A stretch of 64,000 nt of DNA, from assembly GCF_900168055.1 (NCBI RefSeq), contig NZ_FUYS01000005.1, forward strand, positions 282,209 through 346,208, in the 5' to 3' direction. The translations under genes were made by a program, and so were the position numbers. Positions within the stretch are counted from its first letter, which is position 1, and every line of letters begins with the position of its first letter. Shown one piece after another: positions 24,751 through 33,473 of the stretch. Source of the stretch: Parapedobacter luteus (GTDB lineage: Bacteria > Bacteroidota > Bacteroidia > Sphingobacteriales > Sphingobacteriaceae). The notes below the pieces were generated by a model. It saw only the letters and a program-made list of their open reading frames with translations, ran no database searches and was not told where the DNA came from.

Positions 24751-27700
24751 ATGATTAAAAATAAACTTTTCGCAAAGTTTAAGGGTTTCCCTTTGCCTTT
24801 AACTTCGAGAATCTGGACCTTATTGATGATATGCCTGACTTCCTTTTCGGTGCTGGCTTCGTCCATCTCACTGAACAAACGGGTGTCTATCCGGGCGGAA
24901 AACAAGACCATCAAGTACATTCTGAAAGAGATCAAACGACAAACAAACTATTCGTTTTGGTATGATGTGGAGCTTATCAATAATACCAAAAAAGTAACCA
25001 TGCATGTTGAAAACGGCACACTGGAGGATGTGCTTGGGCAGCTTTGCACGCAATACGGGCTGGAGTTTAAGGTCAACGAAAATCACATTGTCCTCTTACC
25101 CAAGCGCCATGCACCACGGTCCGATAAGGCTGCGCTCGCAGATGGAGCGCCCCTCAACCGTCAGCAGGAACTATATAAGGGATACGTGCGAGATCAATCG
25201 GGCGAGCCCGTGGGTGGGGTGACCATCAAGGTAGAAGGCACCTCAAGTGCTACGACAGCCACTGACGAAAACGGGCAATTCCAGTTTTCTGCAGTACCCG
25301 GCGGTACCGTTACATTCAGCCATTTGGCGTATCATACCAATTCGTTTACGCTTGGCGAGGCTACCACCCTCAATGTTGTGTTGGAGCTGATAGACCAAGC
25401 CTTGGAAGAAGTGGTGATCGTTGGTTACGGCGCGCAAAAGAAAGTAAACCTTACCGGTTCGGTAGCAGCCATCAATGCTGAAGCGATCAATGACATCCCA
25501 TCATCCAGCCTTTCAAACGCGCTGAGCGGCCGGATGTCGGGCGTATTGATTACACAGAGCGTCGGCAAACCCGGGGCAACATCGAACATCAAGGTCCGGG
25601 CAGACGGCACGTGGAATTCGGCGGCGCCATTGTACGTCATCGACGGTGTGGTGCGCGATAAGTTTGCATTTGATGGGCTGGATGCATCTGAAGTTGAAAA
25701 CATCTCCATTCTTAAGGACGGTGCATCGGCCGCCATTTACGGTTCGCGAGCTGCAAATGGTGTCATTTTGGTCACCACCAAACGCGGTAAGGTGGGCAAA
25801 CCCGTCATCAGCTATACCGGTTCGTTCGGTGTCTCCGATGCCACATTGATACCGCATCGGCAGAGTGGTTATGACCAAGCCATCCTGATCAATAACAGCC
25901 TGGCCATTGATCAGATCCCCACTACCGACAACCGGTACTTTACCAGCGATGAGCTGGAGTACTTCAAAAACAATCGGTGGGACTGGCTGGACGATTCATG
26001 GGTAAATCCCATTCGCAATAGGCATTCCTTGAATGTAAATGGCGGTTCGGAACACGTCCGTTTTTTTGTGGGCGGCACTTACTATAATGAAACCGGTTCT
26101 TTCAGGAATTTAGATTTTGATCGTTATAACCTCCGGGGCAATTTGGAAGCCAATATCACCGAAAACCTGACCGCTTCGCTCAACCTGAATATTGAAAACC
26201 GAGATGATCTGAAACCTTACTGGCGCTGGGACAGCGACAATGACAACATGGCCGACCTGTACAAAGGGCTGTTGGTCCGTTCGGAAATGATACCGCCATA
26301 TATCAACGGCAGACCCAATGGCGGCTTTGTGGAATGGCATCCCTTGGAGATTCTGGCCGACCATACAGGTTATAACCGCAAACGGTACGGCAACTACGAG
26401 GCCACGCTGGCGCTGGAATACAAAGTCCCTCAGATTGAAGGCTTGAGCGTAAAGGTGATGTACAACCGTTACAACCGGCATGCGTTCATCAAGCAGTTCA
26501 ACCGGCCCTACCCGCTGTATAACCCGGTAATGACCGGTGGGCACGGCCACATCGCTACGGATGAGATCGAAAGCGTGAAAATACGTAATGATGGCGATTT
26601 TCTTTTCGAGCGCTACGATCGCACAGATAATTACCAATTCAATACGATGGTCAATTACAACAATCGGTTTGGTAAGCACGACGTTGGCGCTGTGTTTGTT
26701 TATGAGCAAGCGGAAGGCATGCTCGATTGGTTCAACGGGCAGCGGAACTTTTTTATCTCCTCTGCGGTAGACCAATTCTATGCAGGCAGCCCCGACGCCA
26801 TTAACTCTACGGTAAACGGTACCGGTGAGGAATTTGGCCGCCTTTCGTATGTTGGCCGGCTAAACTACGGGTACGACGGCAAGTACCTCATCGAAGCTTC
26901 TTTCCGTTATGACGGGTCGGCAAATTTTGCGCCCAGCCAGCGTTGGGGATTCTTCCCGTCAGTATCGGGTGCATGGCGTATCTCTGAAGAATCTTTTTTC
27001 AAAAACAATGTCCGGTTTTTTGACGAAGCCAAGCTGCGCGCTTCGGTCGGACTGTTGGGCAACGATGCCGTGGGTGGATGGCAATGGCTGCAAATGTATA
27101 ACTTCGTGAGCGGGTCAACACCGGTAACAGGAGCCCAGTTTGGGAATCTCAGTAGCGGCATCGTGGCCGGCGTGGTGCCCAACCCGAACATTACGTGGGA
27201 GAAATCGCTGAATTATAACGTAGGTCTGGACACCCGGTTCTTGCAAAACAAAATGTCGCTGACGGTGGATGGATTTTACAAAAAAACCTACGACATCCTC
27301 GGGGCGCGCATGGAAAGCCTCCCGACCACCTTCGGAGCCGCCATGCCTGCGGAGAATTATGCGAAGATAAATGCCTACGGCTTCGAATTAGAATTTGCAT
27401 ACAACGATCAAATAAGCCAGGATTTCTCCTATCAGGTAAGGGGCAATTTCGGGTATGCGACCAACAAATTGGTCCTCAAAGACGAACCTGAGAACATCCG
27501 GGCATTCCGTTCGGAAATCGGTCTCAACACCGGTCGCACGCTGGGTTATGTCGCCACCGATATCATACGCACGCAAGCCCAACTGGATGCCCTTCCTGAC
27601 GGGTACACGATATTCGGTCAGAAACCGGAGCTAGGTATGCTGAACTACCAGGACTTGCGTGGTGCCACTTCTGACACGCCGGACGGGAAAATCGATGAGC

Positions 27701-28188
27701 ACGACATGGACTGGATAGTGAACCGTACCATCCCTCCGGTAAACTACGGTTTACTGCTTGGGGCCAAATGGAGGAACCTGGCGTTTGAGGTATTCGTACA
27801 GGGCGTTGCCGGCAATGACGTGCTGATCAACCAACGGAGCATCGAAGCTCGCCCGCATGTGACCAACTTCGATTTCTGGACAGATCACTGGACGGCCGAA
27901 AACCCCAATGCCAGTTTTCCGCGACCGGGCCGGAATACTGCCGACGCCCCTTCTACATTTTGGGTGAGGGACGGGTCTTTCGCCCGGCTGAAGAACCTCC
28001 GGGTCTCGTATGATTTACCTGCCGACTGGCTCCGTAAAATCGCCGTTTCACAACTGCGGGTATTCTTGAATGGTGATAACCTATTTTTGCTGCAAAACAA
28101 CGTGAAGTATTTTGATCCCGAAAACTCCAGTATCATAGCGTATCCCTTGATGAAGAGTTATACAGTAGGTGTTAACCTTAATTTTTAA
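24751..28188 (+). CDS. SusC-type TonB-dependent transporter with STN signalling domain
   Basis: 1145 aa. Signal peptide (about residues 1-38), STN domain (ISLNKRVSIRAENKTIKYIL to about 115), a carboxypeptidase-regulatory-like domain (GYVRDQSGEPVGGVTIKVEG, about 143-225), TonB box EEVVIVGYG, plug (ALSGRMSGVLITQS, PLYVIDGVVRD, ILKDGASAAIYGSRAANGVI) and a 22-strand-type barrel ending in YTVGVNLNF. The STN domain predicts trans-envelope signalling through the upstream FecR/ECF pair. Partner of the SusD gene 7 bases downstream. Ligand not known. Confidence 0.97.
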   Translation: MIKNKLFAKFKGFPLPLTSRIWTLLMICLTSFSVLASSISLNKRVSIRAENKTIKYILKEIKRQTNYSFWYDVELINNTKKVTMHVENGTLEDVLGQLCTQYGLEFKVNENHIVLLPKRHAPRSDKAALADGAPLNRQQELYKGYVRDQSGEPVGGVTIKVEGTSSATTATDENGQFQFSAVPGGTVTFSHLAYHTNSFTLGEATTLNVVLELIDQALEEVVIVGYGAQKKVNLTGSVAAINAEAINDIPSSSLSNALSGRMSGVLITQSVGKPGATSNIKVRADGTWNSAAPLYVIDGVVRDKFAFDGLDASEVENISILKDGASAAIYGSRAANGVILVTTKRGKVGKPVISYTGSFGVSDATLIPHRQSGYDQAILINNSLAIDQIPTTDNRYFTSDELEYFKNNRWDWLDDSWVNPIRNRHSLNVNGGSEHVRFFVGGTYYNETGSFRNLDFDRYNLRGNLEANITENLTASLNLNIENRDDLKPYWRWDSDNDNMADLYKGLLVRSEMIPPYINGRPNGGFVEWHPLEILADHTGYNRKRYGNYEATLALEYKVPQIEGLSVKVMYNRYNRHAFIKQFNRPYPLYNPVMTGGHGHIATDEIESVKIRNDGDFLFERYDRTDNYQFNTMVNYNNRFGKHDVGAVFVYEQAEGMLDWFNGQRNFFISSAVDQFYAGSPDAINSTVNGTGEEFGRLSYVGRLNYGYDGKYLIEASFRYDGSANFAPSQRWGFFPSVSGAWRISEESFFKNNVRFFDEAKLRASVGLLGNDAVGGWQWLQMYNFVSGSTPVTGAQFGNLSSGIVAGVVPNPNITWEKSLNYNVGLDTRFLQNKMSLTVDGFYKKTYDILGARMESLPTTFGAAMPAENYAKINAYGFELEFAYNDQISQDFSYQVRGNFGYATNKLVLKDEPENIRAFRSEIGLNTGRTLGYVATDIIRTQAQLDALPDGYTIFGQKPELGMLNYQDLRGATSDTPDGKIDEHDMDWIVNRTIPPVNYGLLLGAKWRNLAFEVFVQGVAGNDVLINQRSIEARPHVTNFDFWTDHWTAENPNASFPRPGRNTADAPSTFWVRDGSFARLKNLRVSYDLPADWLRKIAVSQLRVFLNGDNLFLLQNNVKYFDPENSSIIAYPLMKSYTVGVNLNF

Positions 28189-28195
28189 TGACGAC

Positions 28196-29887
28196 ATGAA
28201 AAGGAACTTAATCTATTATACAATCCTTACCGGAGCTTTGGCCTTGACAGGGTGTAGCAAAGTCCTCGACAAACGAAACCTGTCGGCCGTTTCAGACGAC
28301 CTCGTTTGGAACGACGAGAATTATGCAGAAGCATTCCTGAACAAACTATACCTTGACAATCTTCCGTCATGGGACGTCGAAGTATCTTCCTATTCGGACG
28401 AGGCGTCACCCGAAGTTGGCAACTCAGCTATTCTGTACGGGCAACTAATCACGACTTCAATAGACGAGTGGTATTATGATCAAATCAGGTCTATCAACTT
28501 ACTGATGGCCAACGTAGACAAAAGTAGTTTGGGCGCTGAGGTGAAAAACAGCTTTAAGGCACAGGCGGCCGTGCTCCGGGCATGGCGTTACTTTGAGATG
28601 GTACGCTTATATGGCGGGGTGCCCTTGGTGCTGCATCCCCAAGAACTTACGGAAGACCTTTCCGTCTCGCGTGCCAGCGCCTCCGATTGCATAGATGCTA
28701 TCCTTGCTGATTTGGAGTTTGCTGAAGCCTACCTGCCTTGGCGATGGACGGGCAATGACGAGGGACGTTTCACTAAAGCCGTCGTCCAAGCGCTGAAAGG
28801 CCGTGTGCTGCTGTACTACGCAAGCCCCCAGTTCAACCCCAATCAAGACCAGGACCGCTGGACAGCATCATACAATGCCAATAAGCGAGCAAAGGAGGAA
28901 TTGGCAGCGGAGGGTTATGGTTTGTATGAAAGCTACGCTAATCTTTGGTTTGACGAAATGAATAAGGAAGTGATTTTCGTGAAACGTTTCCAGGAACCTA
29001 CCGTCGTCCATAGCTGGGATGCAAGCACCCGTCCGCTATCCGAGGCTCAGAACTTCTCGGGGGCCAACCACCCGACGTGGGATATGGTGGCGTCATATCC
29101 GATGGCATCCGGTGCGGCCATTGACGATCCAGATTCGGGTTATGATCCAATTTACTATTGGAAGAACCGCGATCCGAGGTTCGATGCGACCATCGCCTAT
29201 AACGGCGTGTTGTGGGAACTGAGTGGCAAAAGCGGCAGAAGACAATGGACCTATGAGGGAGCCGAGGCCAATGCGCCTACGCTATCGGGGTTCTATTGCC
29301 GCAAAGCCGTCAATGTAGGTTATACGCCTTATTTTACCGAAAGAAGCAGTACCGATTGGATCGAGCTGCGTTATGCCGAAGTGCTGCTGAATTTCGCCGA
29401 GTCGGCGGTAGAGACCGGCCGGTTGGATGAAGCGTATGACGTGCTCAAGCAGATTAGGCACCGTGCCGGTATCGCTCCGGGCAGTGAGCAGCTTTATGGC
29501 CTGAAAGCTGGTATGGGTAAAGCTGAACTGATTGCGGCCATTATGCTGGAACGCAAACTGGAGTTTGCTTTTGAAGGCAAGCGCTACTGGGATCTCCGGA
29601 GAAGGAAGCTGTTTGAACAAGAGTTGAACGGCAAGCGCCGCAAGGGATTGCTGCCGAAGCTGAAGGTTTCAAACGCCGAGTTCGAACGGGTAAAAGATCA
29701 AGTTGATTTGAACACCCAATATCATTTATATTTTGAAGACGAAATCATCAATGTGGACAGGGTGTTTGATATCAATTTCCGGGATAACTATTACTTTTAT
29801 GCCCTCCCGAATAGACACTTGGAAACTAACGCTAACCTGGAACAGACTATCGGTTGGGAAGGTGGTACATTCGACCCCTTGAAATAG
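28196..29887 (+). CDS. SusD/RagB-type outer-membrane glycan-binding lipoprotein
   Basis: 563 aa. Lipoprotein signal MKRNLIYYTILTGALALTG with Cys20. SusD-like TPR fold with characteristic AEVKNSFKAQAAVLRAWRYF, MVRLYGGVPLVL, AVVQALKGRVLLYYASPQFN and, in the C-terminal RagB/SusD domain, WIELRYAEVLLNFAESAVET and FEGKRYWDLRRRKLFEQ. Forms a lid over the upstream SusC transporter at the cell surface. Directly follows susC in the same operon. Confidence 0.96.
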   Translation: MKRNLIYYTILTGALALTGCSKVLDKRNLSAVSDDLVWNDENYAEAFLNKLYLDNLPSWDVEVSSYSDEASPEVGNSAILYGQLITTSIDEWYYDQIRSINLLMANVDKSSLGAEVKNSFKAQAAVLRAWRYFEMVRLYGGVPLVLHPQELTEDLSVSRASASDCIDAILADLEFAEAYLPWRWTGNDEGRFTKAVVQALKGRVLLYYASPQFNPNQDQDRWTASYNANKRAKEELAAEGYGLYESYANLWFDEMNKEVIFVKRFQEPTVVHSWDASTRPLSEAQNFSGANHPTWDMVASYPMASGAAIDDPDSGYDPIYYWKNRDPRFDATIAYNGVLWELSGKSGRRQWTYEGAEANAPTLSGFYCRKAVNVGYTPYFTERSSTDWIELRYAEVLLNFAESAVETGRLDEAYDVLKQIRHRAGIAPGSEQLYGLKAGMGKAELIAAIMLERKLEFAFEGKRYWDLRRRKLFEQELNGKRRKGLLPKLKVSNAEFERVKDQVDLNTQYHLYFEDEIINVDRVFDINFRDNYYFYALPNRHLETNANLEQTIGWEGGTFDPLK

Positions 29888-29946
29888 CCCGAAGCGGCAT
29901 GTATGCAAGGAATAGACAATACAAAATAAAACGAAAAACAGGCGAT

Positions 29947-32367
29947 ATGCGTATGACACGATTCGGTATCAAAAAGGCGGCCTTGGCTGTTATACTGACG
30001 ATGGCCATCCACCTCGTGATGGCAACGGACTTAAAGACCGCACAAACCCAGGTCAGCATCGATGAAAAGGGCTTTTACCGTTCCATCAAGGTTGCGGGGC
30101 AGGAAATTCTGGGGGCAGGCTCCTACCCGCTCCTTTCGGCAGCGAAGGGCAACCAGATCGTATTGCCCCGTGCATTGGATGTGCGTGGCAACCGTTTTGT
30201 GCTGACGATGGAAGACGGACAAACAATCGAACTGCTGGTTGAACAGGCCTCGCAAGCCATAACCTATGAGGTTACCCGGATCAGTGATGATTACCGTTTG
30301 GTGGTCTTCGGTCCGCTTAAGGTCTCGTTATGCGAGGTTGTTGGCGAAATCGTGGGTGTAGCGCAGCAGGGCGACATTGCGTTCGCCATGCAATCCCTGC
30401 ACATCAAGACCAATGGTGGGATCCCGCAGGAATATGCTGATCAGTACAGTGAGCAGTTTGCTTATACCGGTGCAAATACCGAACTCTCCGTGGCCAGCAT
30501 ACCGTTTTACAATTTGGCAGCTGTTGACGCGGGCGATGGCACGGTGTTCCAGCTGTCAAGCCGTGACCGCCAAAATGTGGAGTACCGGCAAGTGCAACAG
30601 GTAAGCCGGTCGCTCACGCTGCCTGTGGTTGGTGCCGATGGCCGCATTGTGGGTTCGAAGATTGCGCTCTTTGGAGACTTGCGCACATCAATCCTTGACC
30701 GCATAGGCAACGTTGAGATCGAACAGGGATTGCCTCACCCGCTCATCGAGGGCGAGTGGGACAAAGTATCGCGTGCCTCAATGGGGTCTTACCTCATTTC
30801 CAATTTTTCAGCTGAAGATTTTGATTTTGTCTTGGATAAAGCCGAACGTGCCGGTTTCAAGCATGTATACCATACAGACCCGTTCGAAACCTGGGGGCAT
30901 TTCCGGTGGAAGCCCGCATTTGTCAAGGATGGAGACCACGGAGTGAAGGCGCTTGTAGATCGCGCCAAGGCCAGGGATATTCATGTGGGGGTGCATACCC
31001 TCACCAATTTTTTGACGACGAATGACCCATACGTCACACCCGTGCCAAGCAAGAAGCTGTTGAAACAGGGGGAACTGACCTTAACACATGACCTGGACGA
31101 AACGCAGACCGAACTGGAGATTATGCATTCGGATTTATTTGACATGCCGCTCTCACTGAATGCATTGCAGATTGATGACGAATTGATTACCTTCGGTAAA
31201 GTAACCCAAGCGGGTGACCGGATCAAACTGACCGGATGTACGCGGGGCGCATTCGGCACCCAAAAAGCCGCTCATACCAAGACCAGCACCCTATACAAGT
31301 TGTGGGATTACCCGTACAAAACGCTGTTTCCTGATTTGGAACTTCAGGATGAATTCGCGCACAGGCTGGCCGAGATTTTCAACCGTACCGGGCTTAGGCA
31401 AATTTCATTTGATGGCTTGGAGGGCAGCATGTATACCGGTCATGACTATTACGCAACAGCCCGGTTCATTACGGCGTATTACAATAAGCTGGAAGATCAG
31501 GCGAATTTAGTTAATGATGCTAGCCGGTTGGATCATTATTTATGGCATATCCATACGCGGATGAATTGGGGCGAGCCTTGGGGCGAGGAAATGCGCAAAG
31601 GGCAAGTGGAAAACCGCATCAAAAACCAGGATTTTTTTAAGCGGAACTTGTTCCCACGCATGCTGGGGTGGTTTTTGGTACGGTTGGCCGAACGCCAATT
31701 CGAGGCCACGACATTAGAGGATCTGGAGTGGGCGCTGTCTGAATCGGCCGGCTTCGATGCGGGTTATGCCATGAGCATCAATATGCGTACACTTAAGCGT
31801 CACGGTCAAATCGACCTGCTATTGGACGCCATGAAAAATTGGGATGAACTGCGTTTCGCTCAGGCGTTCTCGACGGAGCAGATGGAACGGCTTAAAGATC
31901 CTGAAACGGAATGGCACCTTCAGAAGCTTGACGACCACAATTTTCTGCTCTATCCGCTGCATATCTCTGAACGCTATCGTTGCAATCTTGCCGAAATGCA
32001 GCCGGGGCAACCCGGCGGGGCGGATTGGTCGTGGTATACGCCCTATGAAAGCACCTATGCGCTACGCCTGAAAGTGGAGGGTGAAGGAGCGATCTCTAAT
32101 CCTTCTTTTACCACTACGCGCGGTGTTATCAAGGTCGAGGGCACGATTGAAGCGAACCAATACCTTCTGCTTGATCACGAGGGCAACGCCACCGTGACCG
32201 ACCAGAATTATAACGTATTGAGCCGGCCGGCAGTACATGGCAAGGCCATATTGGCTGAAGGATCCAGTAGCATAGCGTTTGCCTGCGATGTGGAGGATGA
32301 TAGCACGCCGGAAGTCGTCGTGCGGTACATCACCCGGGGTAAGCCGGAAAAGATCGTGAAGCGCTGA
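29947..32367 (+). CDS. Secreted protein of the SusCD locus, putative barrel-type glycosidase-like protein of unassigned family
   Basis: 806 aa from ATG 29947 (or 29953). Signal peptide (KKAALAVILTMAIHLVMA). The first 270 residues look like a beta-sandwich. From about 285 a (beta/alpha)-barrel-like pattern appears: AERAGFKHVYHTDPFETWGH (Asp311), VKALVDRAKARDIHVGVHTL, then LRQISFDGLEGS (Asp489, Glu492). An inserted beta segment (about 385-440) ends in LTGCTRGAFGT. The last 110 residues look like another beta domain. The VxxAKxxxIxVGVHT pattern recalls glycosidase barrels, but I recognise no family. Its place after SusD suggests it acts on the imported glycan (inference). Confidence 0.7.
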   Translation: MRMTRFGIKKAALAVILTMAIHLVMATDLKTAQTQVSIDEKGFYRSIKVAGQEILGAGSYPLLSAAKGNQIVLPRALDVRGNRFVLTMEDGQTIELLVEQASQAITYEVTRISDDYRLVVFGPLKVSLCEVVGEIVGVAQQGDIAFAMQSLHIKTNGGIPQEYADQYSEQFAYTGANTELSVASIPFYNLAAVDAGDGTVFQLSSRDRQNVEYRQVQQVSRSLTLPVVGADGRIVGSKIALFGDLRTSILDRIGNVEIEQGLPHPLIEGEWDKVSRASMGSYLISNFSAEDFDFVLDKAERAGFKHVYHTDPFETWGHFRWKPAFVKDGDHGVKALVDRAKARDIHVGVHTLTNFLTTNDPYVTPVPSKKLLKQGELTLTHDLDETQTELEIMHSDLFDMPLSLNALQIDDELITFGKVTQAGDRIKLTGCTRGAFGTQKAAHTKTSTLYKLWDYPYKTLFPDLELQDEFAHRLAEIFNRTGLRQISFDGLEGSMYTGHDYYATARFITAYYNKLEDQANLVNDASRLDHYLWHIHTRMNWGEPWGEEMRKGQVENRIKNQDFFKRNLFPRMLGWFLVRLAERQFEATTLEDLEWALSESAGFDAGYAMSINMRTLKRHGQIDLLLDAMKNWDELRFAQAFSTEQMERLKDPETEWHLQKLDDHNFLLYPLHISERYRCNLAEMQPGQPGGADWSWYTPYESTYALRLKVEGEGAISNPSFTTTRGVIKVEGTIEANQYLLLDHEGNATVTDQNYNVLSRPAVHGKAILAEGSSSIAFACDVEDDSTPEVVVRYITRGKPEKIVKR

Positions 32368-32419
32368 ATGGCTTGGACGTGACGCGGATATGGTCGTATC
32401 GGCTATCTCAAAAACAACG

Positions 32420-32451
32420 TGCCCCCAGGAGTTTATTGACTGCTGGGGGCA
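32420..32451. terminator. Stem-loop between convergent genes
   Basis: TGCCCCCAG (32420-32428) and CTGGGGGCA (32443-32451) form a perfect 9-bp stem with a 14-base loop. On the minus strand it is followed, after ACG, by TTGTTTTTGAG, so it mainly serves pfkA; on the + strand the T content after it is low. Confidence 0.7.
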
Positions 32452-32463
32452 TATCAATAGCCG

Positions 32464-33444
32464 CTACGAAGATAGGATGTCGACGATCCGGAGTAAATTG
32501 TCGTTAATCGCGCCAATGTGTTTTATGGCTTTATTGAAGGGGGTAAACGCAATCTGGCCATGCACCAACCCTGCCATTTCGCCCCGCCGGCCTTCCATCA
32601 AGGCCTCTACGGCGGCTACTCCCAGACGGCTGGCCAACACGCGATCCATGCATGACGGGCTACCGCCTCGCTGGATATGCCCGAGGATAGAGACGCGCAG
32701 GTCGTAGTGCGGAAAACGTTCCTTGATGCGTTCTGCGACGGCGAAAGCGCCACCAGCTTCGTCGCCTTCAGCCACGATGATCACCCGAGAGGCCTTATTT
32801 TTGCGCGTCCGATCCAGCCTGTCCATCATGGCTTCGTAATCTACCTTGATTTCCGGGATGAGCACACACTCTGCCCCTACGCTGATGCCCGACCGTAAGG
32901 CAATCAGTCCGGAATCACGACCCATCACTTCGACGACGAATACCCTGTCGTGGGATTCAGCGGTATCGCGGATTTTATCTACCGCTTCAATGACCGTATT
33001 GATGGCAGTATCATAGCCAATGGTAAAATCCGTCCCTGCCAGATCGTTGTCAATCGTGCCGGGCAACCCAATGACAGGAATGTTGTACTCTTCGATAAAT
33101 TTGGCCGCGCCGGTGAATGTTCCGTCACCGCCGATGGCCACCAGACCATCGATACCATGCTTTTGCAGATTTTCGAACGCCCTGCGGCGGCCTTCCTCGG
33201 TTCGAAACTCGTCGCTGCGTGCGGTTTTCAGGATGGTTCCTCCCCGCTGGATAATATTGGCTACGGATTTGGCGTCCATGGAGAAAATATCGCCATGTAC
33301 CATGCCGTCATAACCACGCCCGATACCGAAAACATTGAGTTTGTAATACAATCCTGTACGGACCACTGCGCGTATAGCGGCATTCATGCCCGGTGCATCT
33401 CCTCCGGATGTGAATACAGCGATGTTTTTAATGTTTGTGCTCAT
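32464..33444 (-). CDS. pfkA: 6-phosphofructokinase (ATP-dependent)
   Basis: 326 aa, standard bacterial length. Phosphorylates fructose 6-phosphate in glycolysis. ATP-binding loop FTSGGDAPGMNAAIRAVVRT (residues 11-30), IGRGYDGMVHGD, GGDGTFTGA, substrate/catalytic GLPGTIDNDLAGTDFTIGYD (Asp of TIDND is the base), VEVMGRDSG, and LGHIQRGGSPS. Ends behind a stem-loop terminator. The dsbD-like gene ends 29 bases upstream, so the two may be cotranscribed. Confidence 0.97.
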   Translation of the reverse strand: MSTNIKNIAVFTSGGDAPGMNAAIRAVVRTGLYYKLNVFGIGRGYDGMVHGDIFSMDAKSVANIIQRGGTILKTARSDEFRTEEGRRRAFENLQKHGIDGLVAIGGDGTFTGAAKFIEEYNIPVIGLPGTIDNDLAGTDFTIGYDTAINTVIEAVDKIRDTAESHDRVFVVEVMGRDSGLIALRSGISVGAECVLIPEIKVDYEAMMDRLDRTRKNKASRVIIVAEGDEAGGAFAVAERIKERFPHYDLRVSILGHIQRGGSPSCMDRVLASRLGVAAVEALMEGRRGEMAGLVHGQIAFTPFNKAIKHIGAINDNLLRIVDILSS

Positions 33445-33473
33445 TGATATTAAATAGGTTTTTGTTTTACGTT

